Shown piece by piece: positions 7,430-15,939 of a stretch of DNA of 64,000 nt. Below the pieces are notes generated by a model. That model did not search any database. It saw only the letters and a list, made by a program, of their open reading frames with translations, and had not been told where the DNA came from. Position numbers and translations under genes: made by a program. This DNA comes from Afipia sp. P52-10 (lineage in GTDB: Bacteria; Pseudomonadota; Alphaproteobacteria; Rhizobiales; Xanthobacteraceae). The stretch is from positions 1,917,302 through 1,981,301 of the forward strand of contig NZ_AZSJ01000003.1 in assembly GCF_000516555.1 (NCBI RefSeq). The letters run 5' to 3'. The first letter of the stretch is position 1; each line of letters opens with the position of its first letter.

Positions 7430-9037
7430 TCAGATCCCGACCGGATAGCCGTCCTTGCGATGATCGGAGGCTGCAATGTAGCCACCATCGACCTTCATGG
7501 CGAGCTGCGCGCAGCCGAACTCGGTGTCGAAGCGGTCTGCGACCACCACTTTGTGGCCGCGTTCGCGCAAGCCTTCGATCGCGTCCTTGGAGAAATTCCA
7601 TTCCACGGCGACGGTGGCATTGTCATCCTGCACGCGCCAGCGCGGCGCATCGCTCGCGGCCTGCGGGTTCTGGCCGTGGTCGGCAATGCGCGATGTCACC
7701 TGCACATGGCCTTGCGCCTGCATCGATCCACCCATCACGCCGAAGCTCATCAGCGGCTGGCCGTTGCGGGTCAGGAATCCGGGAATGATGGTGTGGAAGG
7801 GGCGCTTGCCGGGACCGACCTGGTTCGGATGCCCTGGCTTCAGGCTGAAGCCGAAGGCGCGGTTCTGCAGTGCGATGCCGGTGTTGGGCACGACCACGCC
7901 GGAGCCGAACCCTTTGAAGTTCGATTGGATGAACGACACCATCATGCCGTTCTTGTCGGCTGCGGTGAGATACACCGTGCCGCCGTTCAGTGGCATTCCC
8001 GGCAGACAGGTCGCCGCGCGATCGAGATCAATCAACGTCGCGCGCTTATGCAGATACGTCTTATCGAGCAGATGCGCGGCGGTGATATTGCGCATGGTGT
8101 CGGGATCGCCGACATACTCGCTCATGTCGGCAATGGCGAGCTTGATCGCCTCGATCTTGATGTGCTGCGTCAGCGCCGTGTCCGGCTCATCCGCCGCGAT
8201 GTTGAAGTTGTCGAGGATGCCGAGCGCGATCAGTGCGCCGATGCCCTGGCCGTTCGGGCCGATCTCATGCAGCGTCAGGTCGCGGTAGGTCATCGCGATA
8301 GGCTCGACCCAATCGGCCTTATGCGCGGCGAGATCGGCTTCTTCGATCAGGCCGCCGGTGTTGCGCGCGTGGGCCGCGATCGCTGCGGCCAACTCGCCAT
8401 GATAGAAGGCTTCGCCCTTGGTTTCGGCGATGCGCGCCAGTGTGCGCGCCTGTCCGGGGCAGATGAACCGCTCGCCGGGGAGTGGCGCGCGGCCCTTCGG
8501 CGCGAAGGCTTCGCGATAGCCCGGCTGCACGCTCAGCTCGGCGACCTGCGCCTGCCAATGGCGCTGCACCGTGGGCGAGACGAGGTAGCCGTCGGTGGCG
8601 TAGCGGATCGCCGGCTCGAACAGGTCCGCGAACGGCAGCTTGCCGAACTTGTCCGACACCGTGCGCCAGGCGGAAACGGTGCCCGGAACCGTCACCGAGT
8701 CCCAGCCTCGCATCGGCATGGTCTCACGGTCCTTGAAATGCGTCGGCGTCATCCGCCGCGGGGCGCGTCCGGATGCATTCAATCCATGCAGCTTGCCGTC
8801 AGCCCAGATCAGCGCGAAGGTGTCGCCGCCAATGCCGTTCTGGCAGGGTTCGACCACCGTCAGGGCAATCGCGGTTGCAAGCGCAGCATCCACGGCGTTG
8901 CCGCCGCGCAGGTACATCGCAAGGCCGGCGGCCGAGGCCAAAGGCTGTGAGGTCGAAACCACGTTTTCCGCCAGCAGCGGCATCCGCTGCGAAACGTAAG
9001 GGAATGACCAAAACGAGGCGTTGTCGAAGGGGAGCAT
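7430..9037 (-). CDS. gamma-glutamyltransferase family protein (Ntn hydrolase)
   Basis: A 535-residue proenzyme of the gamma-glutamyltransferase family, normally autocleaved into large and small subunits at a Thr that becomes the nucleophile. The site aligns as GG-TVYLTAADKNG, with Thr near residue 354. This differs from the classical TTHYS of glutathione-processing Ggt, so the protein belongs to the divergent branch whose substrates are less certain. The N-terminal signature GGNAVDAALATAIALTVVEP is intact. ATG 9037 begins MLPFDNASFW with GAAAGG upstream. No signal peptide is evident, so it is probably cytoplasmic. It is divergent from the acetoacetyl-CoA synthetase gene across about 100 bases. 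Confidence 0.9.
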   Translation of the reverse strand: MLPFDNASFWSFPYVSQRMPLLAENVVSTSQPLASAAGLAMYLRGGNAVDAALATAIALTVVEPCQNGIGGDTFALIWADGKLHGLNASGRAPRRMTPTHFKDRETMPMRGWDSVTVPGTVSAWRTVSDKFGKLPFADLFEPAIRYATDGYLVSPTVQRHWQAQVAELSVQPGYREAFAPKGRAPLPGERFICPGQARTLARIAETKGEAFYHGELAAAIAAHARNTGGLIEEADLAAHKADWVEPIAMTYRDLTLHEIGPNGQGIGALIALGILDNFNIAADEPDTALTQHIKIEAIKLAIADMSEYVGDPDTMRNITAAHLLDKTYLHKRATLIDLDRAATCLPGMPLNGGTVYLTAADKNGMMVSFIQSNFKGFGSGVVVPNTGIALQNRAFGFSLKPGHPNQVGPGKRPFHTIIPGFLTRNGQPLMSFGVMGGSMQAQGHVQVTSRIADHGQNPQAASDAPRWRVQDDNATVAVEWNFSKDAIEGLRERGHKVVVADRFDTEFGCAQLAMKVDGGYIAASDHRKDGYPVGI

Positions 9038-9141
9038 GGGGAGAGCCTTTCGCTGCGCCCGGAGACTAGCCGATTTTCGCGGCGGTGCTATCGACTTGTG
9101 AGCCTCAAATCCGTAGGTTCCGATCAAACAAGCAACGAGCC

Positions 9142-11229
9142 ATGGAAAGGCCTGCGACGCATCCCATGAACGCGCCCTATGTTCCCCAGATCGCCCTCTT
9201 TCAAGATTGGTTGAAGGACAAGCGCGGCCTCACCTTTGCATCCTACGATGCCGTGTGGCGCTGGTCGGTGACCGATCTCGACGGCTTCTGGCAGTGCATC
9301 TGGGATTATTTCGATCTCCAGTCGCCAACCCCGCACAGCGCGGTGCTGGCACGGCGCGATATGCCGAACGCGGTCTGGTTCGCCGGCGCTCAAGTCAACT
9401 ATGCGCGGCAGGTGTTCCGCCATGTCGAGGCTGCGCACCGTGCAGATCAACCCGCGGTCATGAGCAACAACGAGAAGGGCGCGCGCCAGGCGCTGTCCTG
9501 GCCCGAGTTGCAGCGGCAGGCGGCATCGTTGGCGCTGCATCTGCGGGACCAGGGCGTGCAGTCGGGTGATCGGGTTGCGGCCTATCTGCCGAATATCATC
9601 GAGACGATCGTCGCGTTCCTGGCGGTGGCCAGCATCGGCGGCGTCTGGAGCCTGTGCGCGCCGGACATGGGCACGGCCGCGGTGCTCGACCGCTTCAAGC
9701 AGATCGAGCCGAAGGTGCTGATCGCATGCGACGGCGTCAGCTATGCCGGCAAGGACCACGACCGGACCCAGGTGGTGCGCGAGTTGCGAGCCGCGCTGCC
9801 GAGCGTGCAGCATCTCATCCTGCATACCAATCTCGGCACCACCGGCGGGGTCGAGGATACGGTTTCATTCGCCGCGACGATCGCGCGCGATGATGCTGCG
9901 GTAAGGGCGTTCGAACCGGTGTGGCTGCCGTTCGATCATCCGCTCTGGATCGTGTATTCGAGCGGCACGACCGGTTTGCCGAAGCCGATCGTACACGGCC
10001 ATGGCGGCATCCTGCTGATGTCGCTGACGCTGAACGTGATCCATAACGACGTCGGCAGCAGCTATGCGCCGAACTCGCTTGGCGAGCGCTTCCATTGGTA
10101 CAGCTCGACCGGATGGGTGATGTGGAATTGCCAGGTCAATGGGCTGCTCGGCGGCACGACCTGCTGCATTTTCGACGGCAATCCGGGCGGCGCGAAGGAC
10201 AGTCCGGACTGGACGACGCTGTGGCGCTTCGCTGCCGATCTCGGCGTGACGTTCTTCGGTGCGGGCGCGGCGTTCTTCGCCAACTGCATGAAGGCGGGCG
10301 TGGACCTGTCGGCGTGTGGCGATCTGTCGAAGGTGCGCGCGCTCGGGACGACCGGTTCGCCGCTGAGCGAAGACGTGCAGCGCTGGGGCACCGCGCAGTT
10401 CGCCAAGCTCGCGGCGACGAACTGCAATGCGGCGCAGAAAGACATCTGGTGGTGCAACATGTCCGGCGGCACCGACTTCGCTGGCGCCTTCATCGGCGGC
10501 AATCGCCAGTTGCCGACCGTGCCGGGCGAGATGCAATGCAGGCTGCTCGGCTGTGCGGTCGAAGCGTTCACTGAGGAGGGCAAGCCTGTCGTCGGCGATG
10601 TCGGCGAACTGGTCTGCACCGAGCCGCTGCCGTCGATGCCGCTCTATTTCTGGGGCGACGACGGCAACAAGCGCTACATCGCCAGCTACTTCGATACATA
10701 TCCTGCGAATTTCGACGGCTCCGGCCGCGGGCCAGTCTGGCGTCATGGCGACTGGCTGAAGATCATGCCGCATGGCGGCTGCATCATTTATGGCCGCAGC
10801 GACGCGACGATCAACCGTCACGGCCTGCGGATGGGTACCAGCGAGCTCTATAGCGCGGTCGAAGGGCTGCCTGAGGTGATGGACTCGATGGTGGTCGACC
10901 TCGAGTATCTCGGCCGCGAGAGCTACATGCCGCTGTTTGTCGTCTTGCGCGAGGGGCTCACGCTCGATGATCGGCTGAAGGCGGCCATCAATGGAGCGAT
11001 CCGCACGGCGCTATCGCCGCGCTTCGTGCCGAACGACGTATTTCAGGTCGCGGAGATTCCGCGCACCTTGTCCGGCAAGAAGCAGGAGCTGCCGGTCAAG
11101 AAGCTAATGCTGGGCCAACCGGTCGAACGGGTCATCAACAAGGATGCGATGGCAAACCCGGGTTGTCTCGATTGGTATGTGTTGTTCGCGACCGCGTATC
11201 TTCGCGATCGGAAACCGGCGGCGTCATAG
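9142..11229 (+). CDS. acetoacetate--CoA ligase
   Basis: A 695-residue acyl-adenylate-forming enzyme that converts acetoacetate, ATP and CoA to acetoacetyl-CoA, feeding ketone-body or polyhydroxybutyrate carbon into central metabolism. The N-terminal ACAS_N region contains AQVNYARQVF. The P-loop YSSGTTGLPKPIVHGHGG is near residue 271, YGRSDATINRHGLRMG is the hinge region near 550, and LSGKKQELPVKK near 645 includes the catalytic Lys that is often regulated by acetylation. The length and the WYSSTGWVMWNC motif fit AacS rather than acetyl-CoA synthetase. The start is ATG 9142 (MERPATHPM); ATG 9166 is possible because neither has a strong ribosome-binding site. Confidence 0.93.
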   Translation: MERPATHPMNAPYVPQIALFQDWLKDKRGLTFASYDAVWRWSVTDLDGFWQCIWDYFDLQSPTPHSAVLARRDMPNAVWFAGAQVNYARQVFRHVEAAHRADQPAVMSNNEKGARQALSWPELQRQAASLALHLRDQGVQSGDRVAAYLPNIIETIVAFLAVASIGGVWSLCAPDMGTAAVLDRFKQIEPKVLIACDGVSYAGKDHDRTQVVRELRAALPSVQHLILHTNLGTTGGVEDTVSFAATIARDDAAVRAFEPVWLPFDHPLWIVYSSGTTGLPKPIVHGHGGILLMSLTLNVIHNDVGSSYAPNSLGERFHWYSSTGWVMWNCQVNGLLGGTTCCIFDGNPGGAKDSPDWTTLWRFAADLGVTFFGAGAAFFANCMKAGVDLSACGDLSKVRALGTTGSPLSEDVQRWGTAQFAKLAATNCNAAQKDIWWCNMSGGTDFAGAFIGGNRQLPTVPGEMQCRLLGCAVEAFTEEGKPVVGDVGELVCTEPLPSMPLYFWGDDGNKRYIASYFDTYPANFDGSGRGPVWRHGDWLKIMPHGGCIIYGRSDATINRHGLRMGTSELYSAVEGLPEVMDSMVVDLEYLGRESYMPLFVVLREGLTLDDRLKAAINGAIRTALSPRFVPNDVFQVAEIPRTLSGKKQELPVKKLMLGQPVERVINKDAMANPGCLDWYVLFATAYLRDRKPAAS

Positions 11230-11231
11230 AG

Positions 11232-11267
11232 AAACCGGCGGCTCTGAGCCGCCTGGCCTCGGTTCAT
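11232..11267. terminator. hairpin between convergent aacS-type and CMD genes
   Basis: GGCGGCT (11237-11243) pairs with AGCCGCC (11247-11253) and is flanked by weaker outward pairing of AACC with GGTT. It fills the 34 bases between two convergent stop codons, so a bidirectional terminator is likely. There is no clear T-run. Confidence 0.5.
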
Positions 11268-11812
11268 TTGGGAAGCGGGAAGGCGTCGAGATACGTCTTG
11301 TAGTCATCCTCGACATCGATCTGCAACGCTGCGAGCAGCCGCACCACGCCGTTGTAGAACGCGATGGCAACGATCAGTTCGACGATCGTCTCGGCATCCA
11401 TGTGCCGGTTCAGCGCGGCGAAGGTTTCGTCCGAAAGCGCGATCTTATGGGTCATCTCGCGCGCGGCCTGCAGCACCGCCTTCGTCAGCGGGTCGAGATT
11501 CGAGGGCTTGCCGCTGTTCTCGTCGATCAGCCCACGGATGTCGTCATCGGACACACCGAATTCGCGGCCGATCTTGATGTGGTGCGAGTACTCGTATGCG
11601 GAGCGGGTGAGATAGCCGACCTGCAGGATCGCCAGTTCGCGCAGACGCGGATCGAGCTTGCTCTTGAACCGGATGTGCCCCCCGAGCTTGCCGAAGGCGC
11701 GGGCGGCAGCGGGGCTATGCACCAGGATCTTGTTGAGGTTGATCTTGCGCGCCAGCAGGTCGTGGTGCTCGGCAGCTATGTCGGCCAGATCGAGATAGGG
11801 AAGGCGAGCCAT
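11264..11812 (-). CDS. carboxymuconolactone decarboxylase family protein, Cys-less
   Basis: A 182-residue all-helical protein of the carboxymuconolactone decarboxylase/AhpD-like superfamily. The core RLRELAILQVGYLTRSAYEY followed by SHHIKIGREFGVSDD corresponds to the helix that in AhpD carries CxxC plus His. Here both Cys are absent (RSAYEYSHH), so thiol-peroxidase chemistry of the AhpD kind is not expected. It ends convergently with the acetoacetyl-CoA synthetase gene and starts 132 bases from the end of the MFS gene on the same strand. The reaction is unknown. Confidence 0.85.
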   Translation of the reverse strand: MARLPYLDLADIAAEHHDLLARKINLNKILVHSPAAARAFGKLGGHIRFKSKLDPRLRELAILQVGYLTRSAYEYSHHIKIGREFGVSDDDIRGLIDENSGKPSNLDPLTKAVLQAAREMTHKIALSDETFAALNRHMDAETIVELIVAIAFYNGVVRLLAALQIDVEDDYKTYLDAFPLPK

Positions 11813-11853
11813 GCGGTGATGCTCTCGGATGGTTTGGTGTGGTTAGGTTGCGA

Positions 11854-11944
11854 CCCGGAAAACTCGGGCGCGATGGTCCGAAACGATCATACCCAAACAA
11901 GGAACCAAAGCGCGGGGGCGATTGATCCAAACCTGATCGCGCTT
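11854..11944. repeat. two-module palindromic repeat, copy 1 (degenerate)
   Basis: Module B (11907-11944) pairs AAGCGCG with the terminal CGCGCTT around a GATTGATCCAAAC-like core. Module A (about 11854-11896) is a decayed form of the CATGATCCGGAAA palindrome seen intact at 17.4, 30.4 and 48.3 kb. The right end touches the stop codon of the MFS gene (11944-11946). Confidence 0.6.
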
Positions 11945-13170
11945 CAGGTCGCCTCGGCCGGGCTCGGCTTGCGCCGCTCCGTCACGAACGCCAGCAGAAC
12001 CGTCAGCGCCATGAAGAAGGCGGCCAGCCAGAACACGCCGCGCGGCATGGATTGATCCATGACCCAGCCGAACAGGATCGGGCTGACGATGCCGCTCATG
12101 TTGAAGCCGGTTGAAACGATGCCGAAGGCACGTCCGGCAGCGCCGGGCGGCGCTGCCTTGCGCACCATCATGTCGCGGGACGGCGCGATCACGCCGCCGA
12201 GGAAGCCCGCCAGCGTCATCATCGCGATCATCAACGCTGGATGCGGCGTGAACATCGCGATCAGGATGACGAGGACGACGTTCGCGGCAAAGCATGCGGC
12301 GGCGACGTCGCCGTGGCGGTGGGTACGATCGGCGAGAAAACCGCCCGCGAGCACGCCCACCGCGCTGGCGCCGAGATAGGCGGTCAGGGCGATATTGGCG
12401 GTCGAGAACACGAGGCCGTAGCCGCTCATCAGCGAGACCACGCCGAAGGTGCTGATGCCGCTGTTGGACAGGCCGAGCAGCATGAAGAAGATCGTCAGCG
12501 AGATGATTGCCGGGGTGAGGACACTGGTCGGTGCGTTCGGATCCGCGCTGGCATTGGTGTTCGCGGCGGTCGCGGCACTGGCTTCGGGAATCGGGAAGAG
12601 CACCAGCAGCAGCGCCACGGCAAAGCCGATCACGCCGGTTGCGATCAGCGCGCCGGTGCCGCTGGTCAGCGCCACGAGGGCCGCGACCAGCGCGGGCGCA
12701 ACGGCGCCGCCGAAGAAGCCGGCGAAGGTGTGGATCGAGAAGGCCCTGCCGATGCGCCGGCCGTCGATATTGGCCGCCAACAGCGCGTAGTCGGAGGGAT
12801 GATAGACGCTGTTGGCGAGCCCGAGCAGGGCGGCGCAGCCGATCAGGGTCGCGTAGTTCAGGCTGAAGCCCAGGATGATGAAGGCGATGCTGCCGAGGCA
12901 AACACCCAGGATCAGCAGCTTGCGCGCGCCGAAGCGGTCGACGACGTAGCCCAGTGGCGCCTGGGTCAGCCCGGATACCACGCCGAACACGGTCATCGAC
13001 AGGCCAAGCTCGATGAAGCCGACGCCGAGCCTGTCCTTCAGGAACGGGTACAGCATCGGCAGCACCAGGATGTAATAGTGGCTGAGCCAGTGCGCGACCG
13101 AAATGACGGTCAGGCTGCGCAGTTCCGACTGCGTCTCGCTCCGCTCCGACCCGGCGACGATGTCCGCCAT
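11944..13170 (-). CDS. MFS transporter (fosmidomycin-resistance-like subfamily)
   Basis: A 408-residue major facilitator with 12 hydrophobic segments and a polar Ala/Asn-rich central loop near residues 200-220. The first cytoplasmic loop has the shape of motif A (GYVVDRFGARK). LANSVYHPSDYALLAANI in the fourth to fifth helix region resembles the HP-containing segment of Fsr-type drug exporters, and RDMMVRKAAPPGAAGRAFGI repeats a motif A-like loop in the second half. The substrate is unknown. Its stop codon is formed at the edge of a palindromic repeat. The start is ATG 13170. The upstream 420-base gap contains a large nested palindrome. Confidence 0.85.
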   Translation of the reverse strand: MADIVAGSERSETQSELRSLTVISVAHWLSHYYILVLPMLYPFLKDRLGVGFIELGLSMTVFGVVSGLTQAPLGYVVDRFGARKLLILGVCLGSIAFIILGFSLNYATLIGCAALLGLANSVYHPSDYALLAANIDGRRIGRAFSIHTFAGFFGGAVAPALVAALVALTSGTGALIATGVIGFAVALLLVLFPIPEASAATAANTNASADPNAPTSVLTPAIISLTIFFMLLGLSNSGISTFGVVSLMSGYGLVFSTANIALTAYLGASAVGVLAGGFLADRTHRHGDVAAACFAANVVLVILIAMFTPHPALMIAMMTLAGFLGGVIAPSRDMMVRKAAPPGAAGRAFGIVSTGFNMSGIVSPILFGWVMDQSMPRGVFWLAAFFMALTVLLAFVTERRKPSPAEAT

Positions 13171-13202
13171 GGCGATCCCAGCTCCGCTTCTTTATCGATG
13201 CC

Positions 13203-13278
13203 CTAGTGTCCCGAATCCGACGTCCGCTGTCCTTTGCAGGACGCTCAGAGCGAACGTCGGATTCGGGCAGGACACTAG
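13203..13278. repeat. 76-bp nested palindrome (cruciform-capable)
   Basis: CTAGTGTC (13203-13210) pairs with GACACTAG (13271-13278), and CGAATCCGACGT with ACGTCGGATTCG follows inwards, with small bulges. Inside the loop, GTCCT-TTGC-AGGAC (13229-13242) forms its own hairpin, followed by GCTC-A-GAGC. No coding is present. This looks like a non-autonomous palindromic repeat or a structured element. I saw no other copy in the window. A separate small inverted repeat, GTTTCTG-GAT-CAGAAAC, lies at 13300-13316. The rest of the 13171-13591 gap holds nothing I can assign. Confidence 0.7.
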
Positions 13279-13591
13279 CAAATTCATGATTCTCGTGTCG
13301 TTTCTGGATCAGAAACTCATCACTCAGCTACCTGCTTCCGGGCGCGGTTGTCTATCGTTGCATGGCTGGCCCGCATTCTGCCGGTCGCGCCAGCGCCATG
13401 GTGCCCTCGTGGCCGGGAGCGGACGGGACCCTCGCCCGCAGCTTGGCTGAAGGTGCGAAATCAGACGCCAGATCAATGGTTTGTGTCATTCCTGGAGAGG
13501 ATGACGCGTGTCATCTGCGGGTCATGGATTTGTCAAAGGGGCGCAATGTCCATTCTTCAGAAGGTGCGCGGGCTCACTGAGGAGACTTGCC

Positions 13592-14941
13592 ATGCGCCAT
13601 TCGTTTCTGTGCTCCGTTGCACTGAGTTTCATGTTGTCGACGGGAGCGCTGGCCAGCGCCGAATTTCCGGCAACGCTCGCCGGTCATGCGGTTCTCCCGG
13701 CAGAAACCTTTATCGAGGCCCCGGCGGATGCTCCGGCCGACCTGAAGACATCGGGCAAGTATACCACTGGCCGCCGGGTCGAGGCGCTGGGCAGCGTCAT
13801 GGGCAAATCCTACGAGCGGCCGACCGGCGTCTCCGTCCCGTTCAAGGGGCAGCCGTTGCAGGGGCACTCGGGCATCAAGGTGATGCCCGACGGCACATTC
13901 TGGGTGCTGACCGACAATGGCATGGGCTCGCGTTACAATTCCGCGGATTCGATGCTGTACCTCAACCGTCACAAGATCGATTGGACGACCGGCAAGGTCG
14001 AGCGCCAGGAGACGGTATTCCTGCATGACCCGGATCGGAAGGTGCCGTTCCGTATCGTCCATGAGGATACGGCCAAACGCTATCTCACCGGCGCCGATTT
14101 TGACACTGAAGGCTTCCAGATCATCGGCGATACCTTCTGGATCGGCGAAGAATTCGGCCCCTACATCATCAAGGCGGACAAGAGCGGCAAGGTGCTGGCG
14201 GTGTTCGAGTCAATGGCGGACGGCAAGCCGGTGCGCTCGCCGGATCATTGGTCGGTGCAGTCTCCGGGCGCGCCGGGCGCAACCTATACGACCGTCAATC
14301 TGCGCCGCTCCAAGGGTTACGAAGGCTTTGCCAGCTCCAAGGACGGCAAATTCCTCTATCCGCTGCTCGAAGGCGCGCTGTGGGATCCGGAGAAGAAGGA
14401 CATCGAGAAGGTCGATGGCAAGGAAGCCGCGCGCATCCTTGAATTCGATGTCGTGGCGGAGACGTTCACCGGCCGCTTCTGGTATTACGTGTTCGAGGCG
14501 AACGGCAACGCCATCGGCGACTTCAACATGCTGGACGCAACGTCCGGCTTGGTGATCGAGCGTGACAATGGCGAAGGCACGCCGGACAAGGCCTGTCCGC
14601 AGGGCCAGCGCGGCGAGAGCTGTTTCGCCGATCTCGCCAAGTTCAAGCGGGTGTACAAGGTCGAATTGTCCGATGCCAACGCCGGCAAGCCGGTGCGCAA
14701 GGTCGCCTATATTGATCTGATGAAGATCAAGGATCCGGAGAAGAAGGCACGCAAGGCGCTGAACGATGGTGTCCTGACGTTCCCGTTCTTCACGATCGAA
14801 AATGTCGATCGGGTCGACGATCGCCATATTATTGTCGGCAATGACAATAATCTGCCGTTCTCCACCAGCCGGGATCCGAACAAGGCAGACGATAACGAAT
14901 TCGTCCTGCTCGAAGCCGCGGACTTCCTGAAGGCGAAGTGA
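13592..14941 (+). CDS. esterase-like activity of phytase family protein, secreted
   Basis: A 449-residue protein with a clear Sec signal peptide (hydrophobic core FLCSVALSFMLSTGAL, cleavage near ALA/SAE) and the phytase-like beta-propeller domain annotated as esterase-like activity of phytase. Features include GHSGIKVMPDGTFWVLTDNG near residue 90, TEGFQIIGDTFWIGEEFGPY near 175, and repeated Asp-rich blade loops. It is probably a periplasmic calcium-dependent phosphoesterase or lactonase-like enzyme; the substrate is unproven. ATG 13592 has AGGAG seven bases upstream, while the longer upstream frame has no signal-like start. Two perfect hairpins follow the stop. Confidence 0.88.
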   Translation: MRHSFLCSVALSFMLSTGALASAEFPATLAGHAVLPAETFIEAPADAPADLKTSGKYTTGRRVEALGSVMGKSYERPTGVSVPFKGQPLQGHSGIKVMPDGTFWVLTDNGMGSRYNSADSMLYLNRHKIDWTTGKVERQETVFLHDPDRKVPFRIVHEDTAKRYLTGADFDTEGFQIIGDTFWIGEEFGPYIIKADKSGKVLAVFESMADGKPVRSPDHWSVQSPGAPGATYTTVNLRRSKGYEGFASSKDGKFLYPLLEGALWDPEKKDIEKVDGKEAARILEFDVVAETFTGRFWYYVFEANGNAIGDFNMLDATSGLVIERDNGEGTPDKACPQGQRGESCFADLAKFKRVYKVELSDANAGKPVRKVAYIDLMKIKDPEKKARKALNDGVLTFPFFTIENVDRVDDRHIIVGNDNNLPFSTSRDPNKADDNEFVLLEAADFLKAK

Positions 14942-14975
14942 GGCACTGCGCCGGTGCCGATGGCCCGGCGCGCTG

Positions 14976-15041
14976 CTCTTAAGATCCATCTTCATCTTAA
15001 GAGACCTTCGGCGGTGCGCTTGATGCCCCAAGCGCACCGCC
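14976..15041. other. two back-to-back perfect hairpins
   Basis: CTCTTAAGAT (14976-14985), eight bases, then ATCTTAAGAG (14994-15003) is one perfect inverted repeat; each arm also contains the self-complementary octamer TCTTAAGA. GGCGGTGCGCT (15010-15020), ten bases, then AGCGCACCGCC (15031-15041) is the second. They could terminate the phytase-like gene or act as operator and leader structure for the PPOX gene at 15120. No T-run follows either. Confidence 0.6.
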
Positions 15042-15119
15042 AACCATTTGCAAGTCCCTTGCTGGTGCGCCATCCGCTGGGCTAAAAGGCCGGCATCCCA
15101 TCGCAGCCGGAGCTTCCCG

Positions 15120-15731
15120 ATGTCGATTGTGTCGTCTGTTGAAGAGCTCGAGGCGATCTACGGAAAGCCTAATGACGCTTCGACGGTCAAAGTCGCCGAC
15201 CGGGTGACGGCCGAATACCGCAAGCTGATCGAGGTCTCGCCGTTTGCCGCGCTGGCAACCAGCGGTCCTGAAGGGCTCGATTGCTCGCCGCGCGGCGACG
15301 CCGCCGGCTTCGTCCGTATCCATGACGACAAGACGCTGATGATGCCGGACCGGCGCGGCAACAACCGGATCGACTCCTTGCGCAACATCGTGCGTGATCC
15401 GCGGGTGGCGCTGTTGTTTCTGATCCCCGGCGTCGGAAGCACGTTGCGGATCAACGGCCGCGCGCATATCGCGACCGATCCTGCGCTGTGCCAGTCATTC
15501 CTGATGGAAGGCAAGGCGCCGCGTTCGGTGATCGTCATGGATGTCGATGAGGTCTATTTCCAGTGCGCGCGAGCCATCGTCCGCTCCGATCTCTGGAATC
15601 CCGCCAAGCATGTCGACGCGAAGGATCTGCCGAGTCCGGGCCAGATCCTGGCCAGCATGAGCGCCAATCGGGTCGGCGGCGAGGAGTATGATCGGGCTTG
15701 GCCGGAGCGGGCTCGGCAGACGATGTGGTGA
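15120..15731 (+). CDS. pyridoxamine 5'-phosphate oxidase family flavoprotein (MSMEG_1061-like)
   Basis: A 203-residue FMN-binding split-barrel protein. Landmarks are SPFAALATSGPEGLDCSPRG near residue 40 and DRRGNNRIDSLRNIVRDPRV near 78, followed by the VGSTLRINGRAHI strand. The pattern fits the F420/FMN-dependent PPOX-type branch rather than true PdxH. Such proteins usually reduce or oxidise small molecules; no substrate can be given. ATG 15120 is chosen for GGAG seven bases upstream; a longer in-frame start (15048) would run through the second hairpin. It is a single cytoplasmic enzyme gene between hairpins and an MFS gene on the same strand. Confidence 0.85.
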   Translation: MSIVSSVEELEAIYGKPNDASTVKVADRVTAEYRKLIEVSPFAALATSGPEGLDCSPRGDAAGFVRIHDDKTLMMPDRRGNNRIDSLRNIVRDPRVALLFLIPGVGSTLRINGRAHIATDPALCQSFLMEGKAPRSVIVMDVDEVYFQCARAIVRSDLWNPAKHVDAKDLPSPGQILASMSANRVGGEEYDRAWPERARQTMW

Positions 15732-15939
15732 CCGGCTGCGGCTGCAGCGGCGCTTGATCCCGGAAAGATACGTCAAGCGAAGGCCATTGACCCCAACGGC
15801 AGGTGGGCCGGGCGCGGGAGTGCGTACCCCTGTCGCGCCGCCTGCATTCCTGCCATCGTGCGTCGGGCGATGGTCGACACGCTTATATGATGATAGTCAT
15901 AGAAACCGTCGGCTATTCCTGCGCGAAGGGGCGCTTCTC

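Noticed and set aside
13203-13278. tRNA-like gene in the nested palindrome
   Set aside because: No T-loop or anticodon-arm consensus and the outer stem is far too long.
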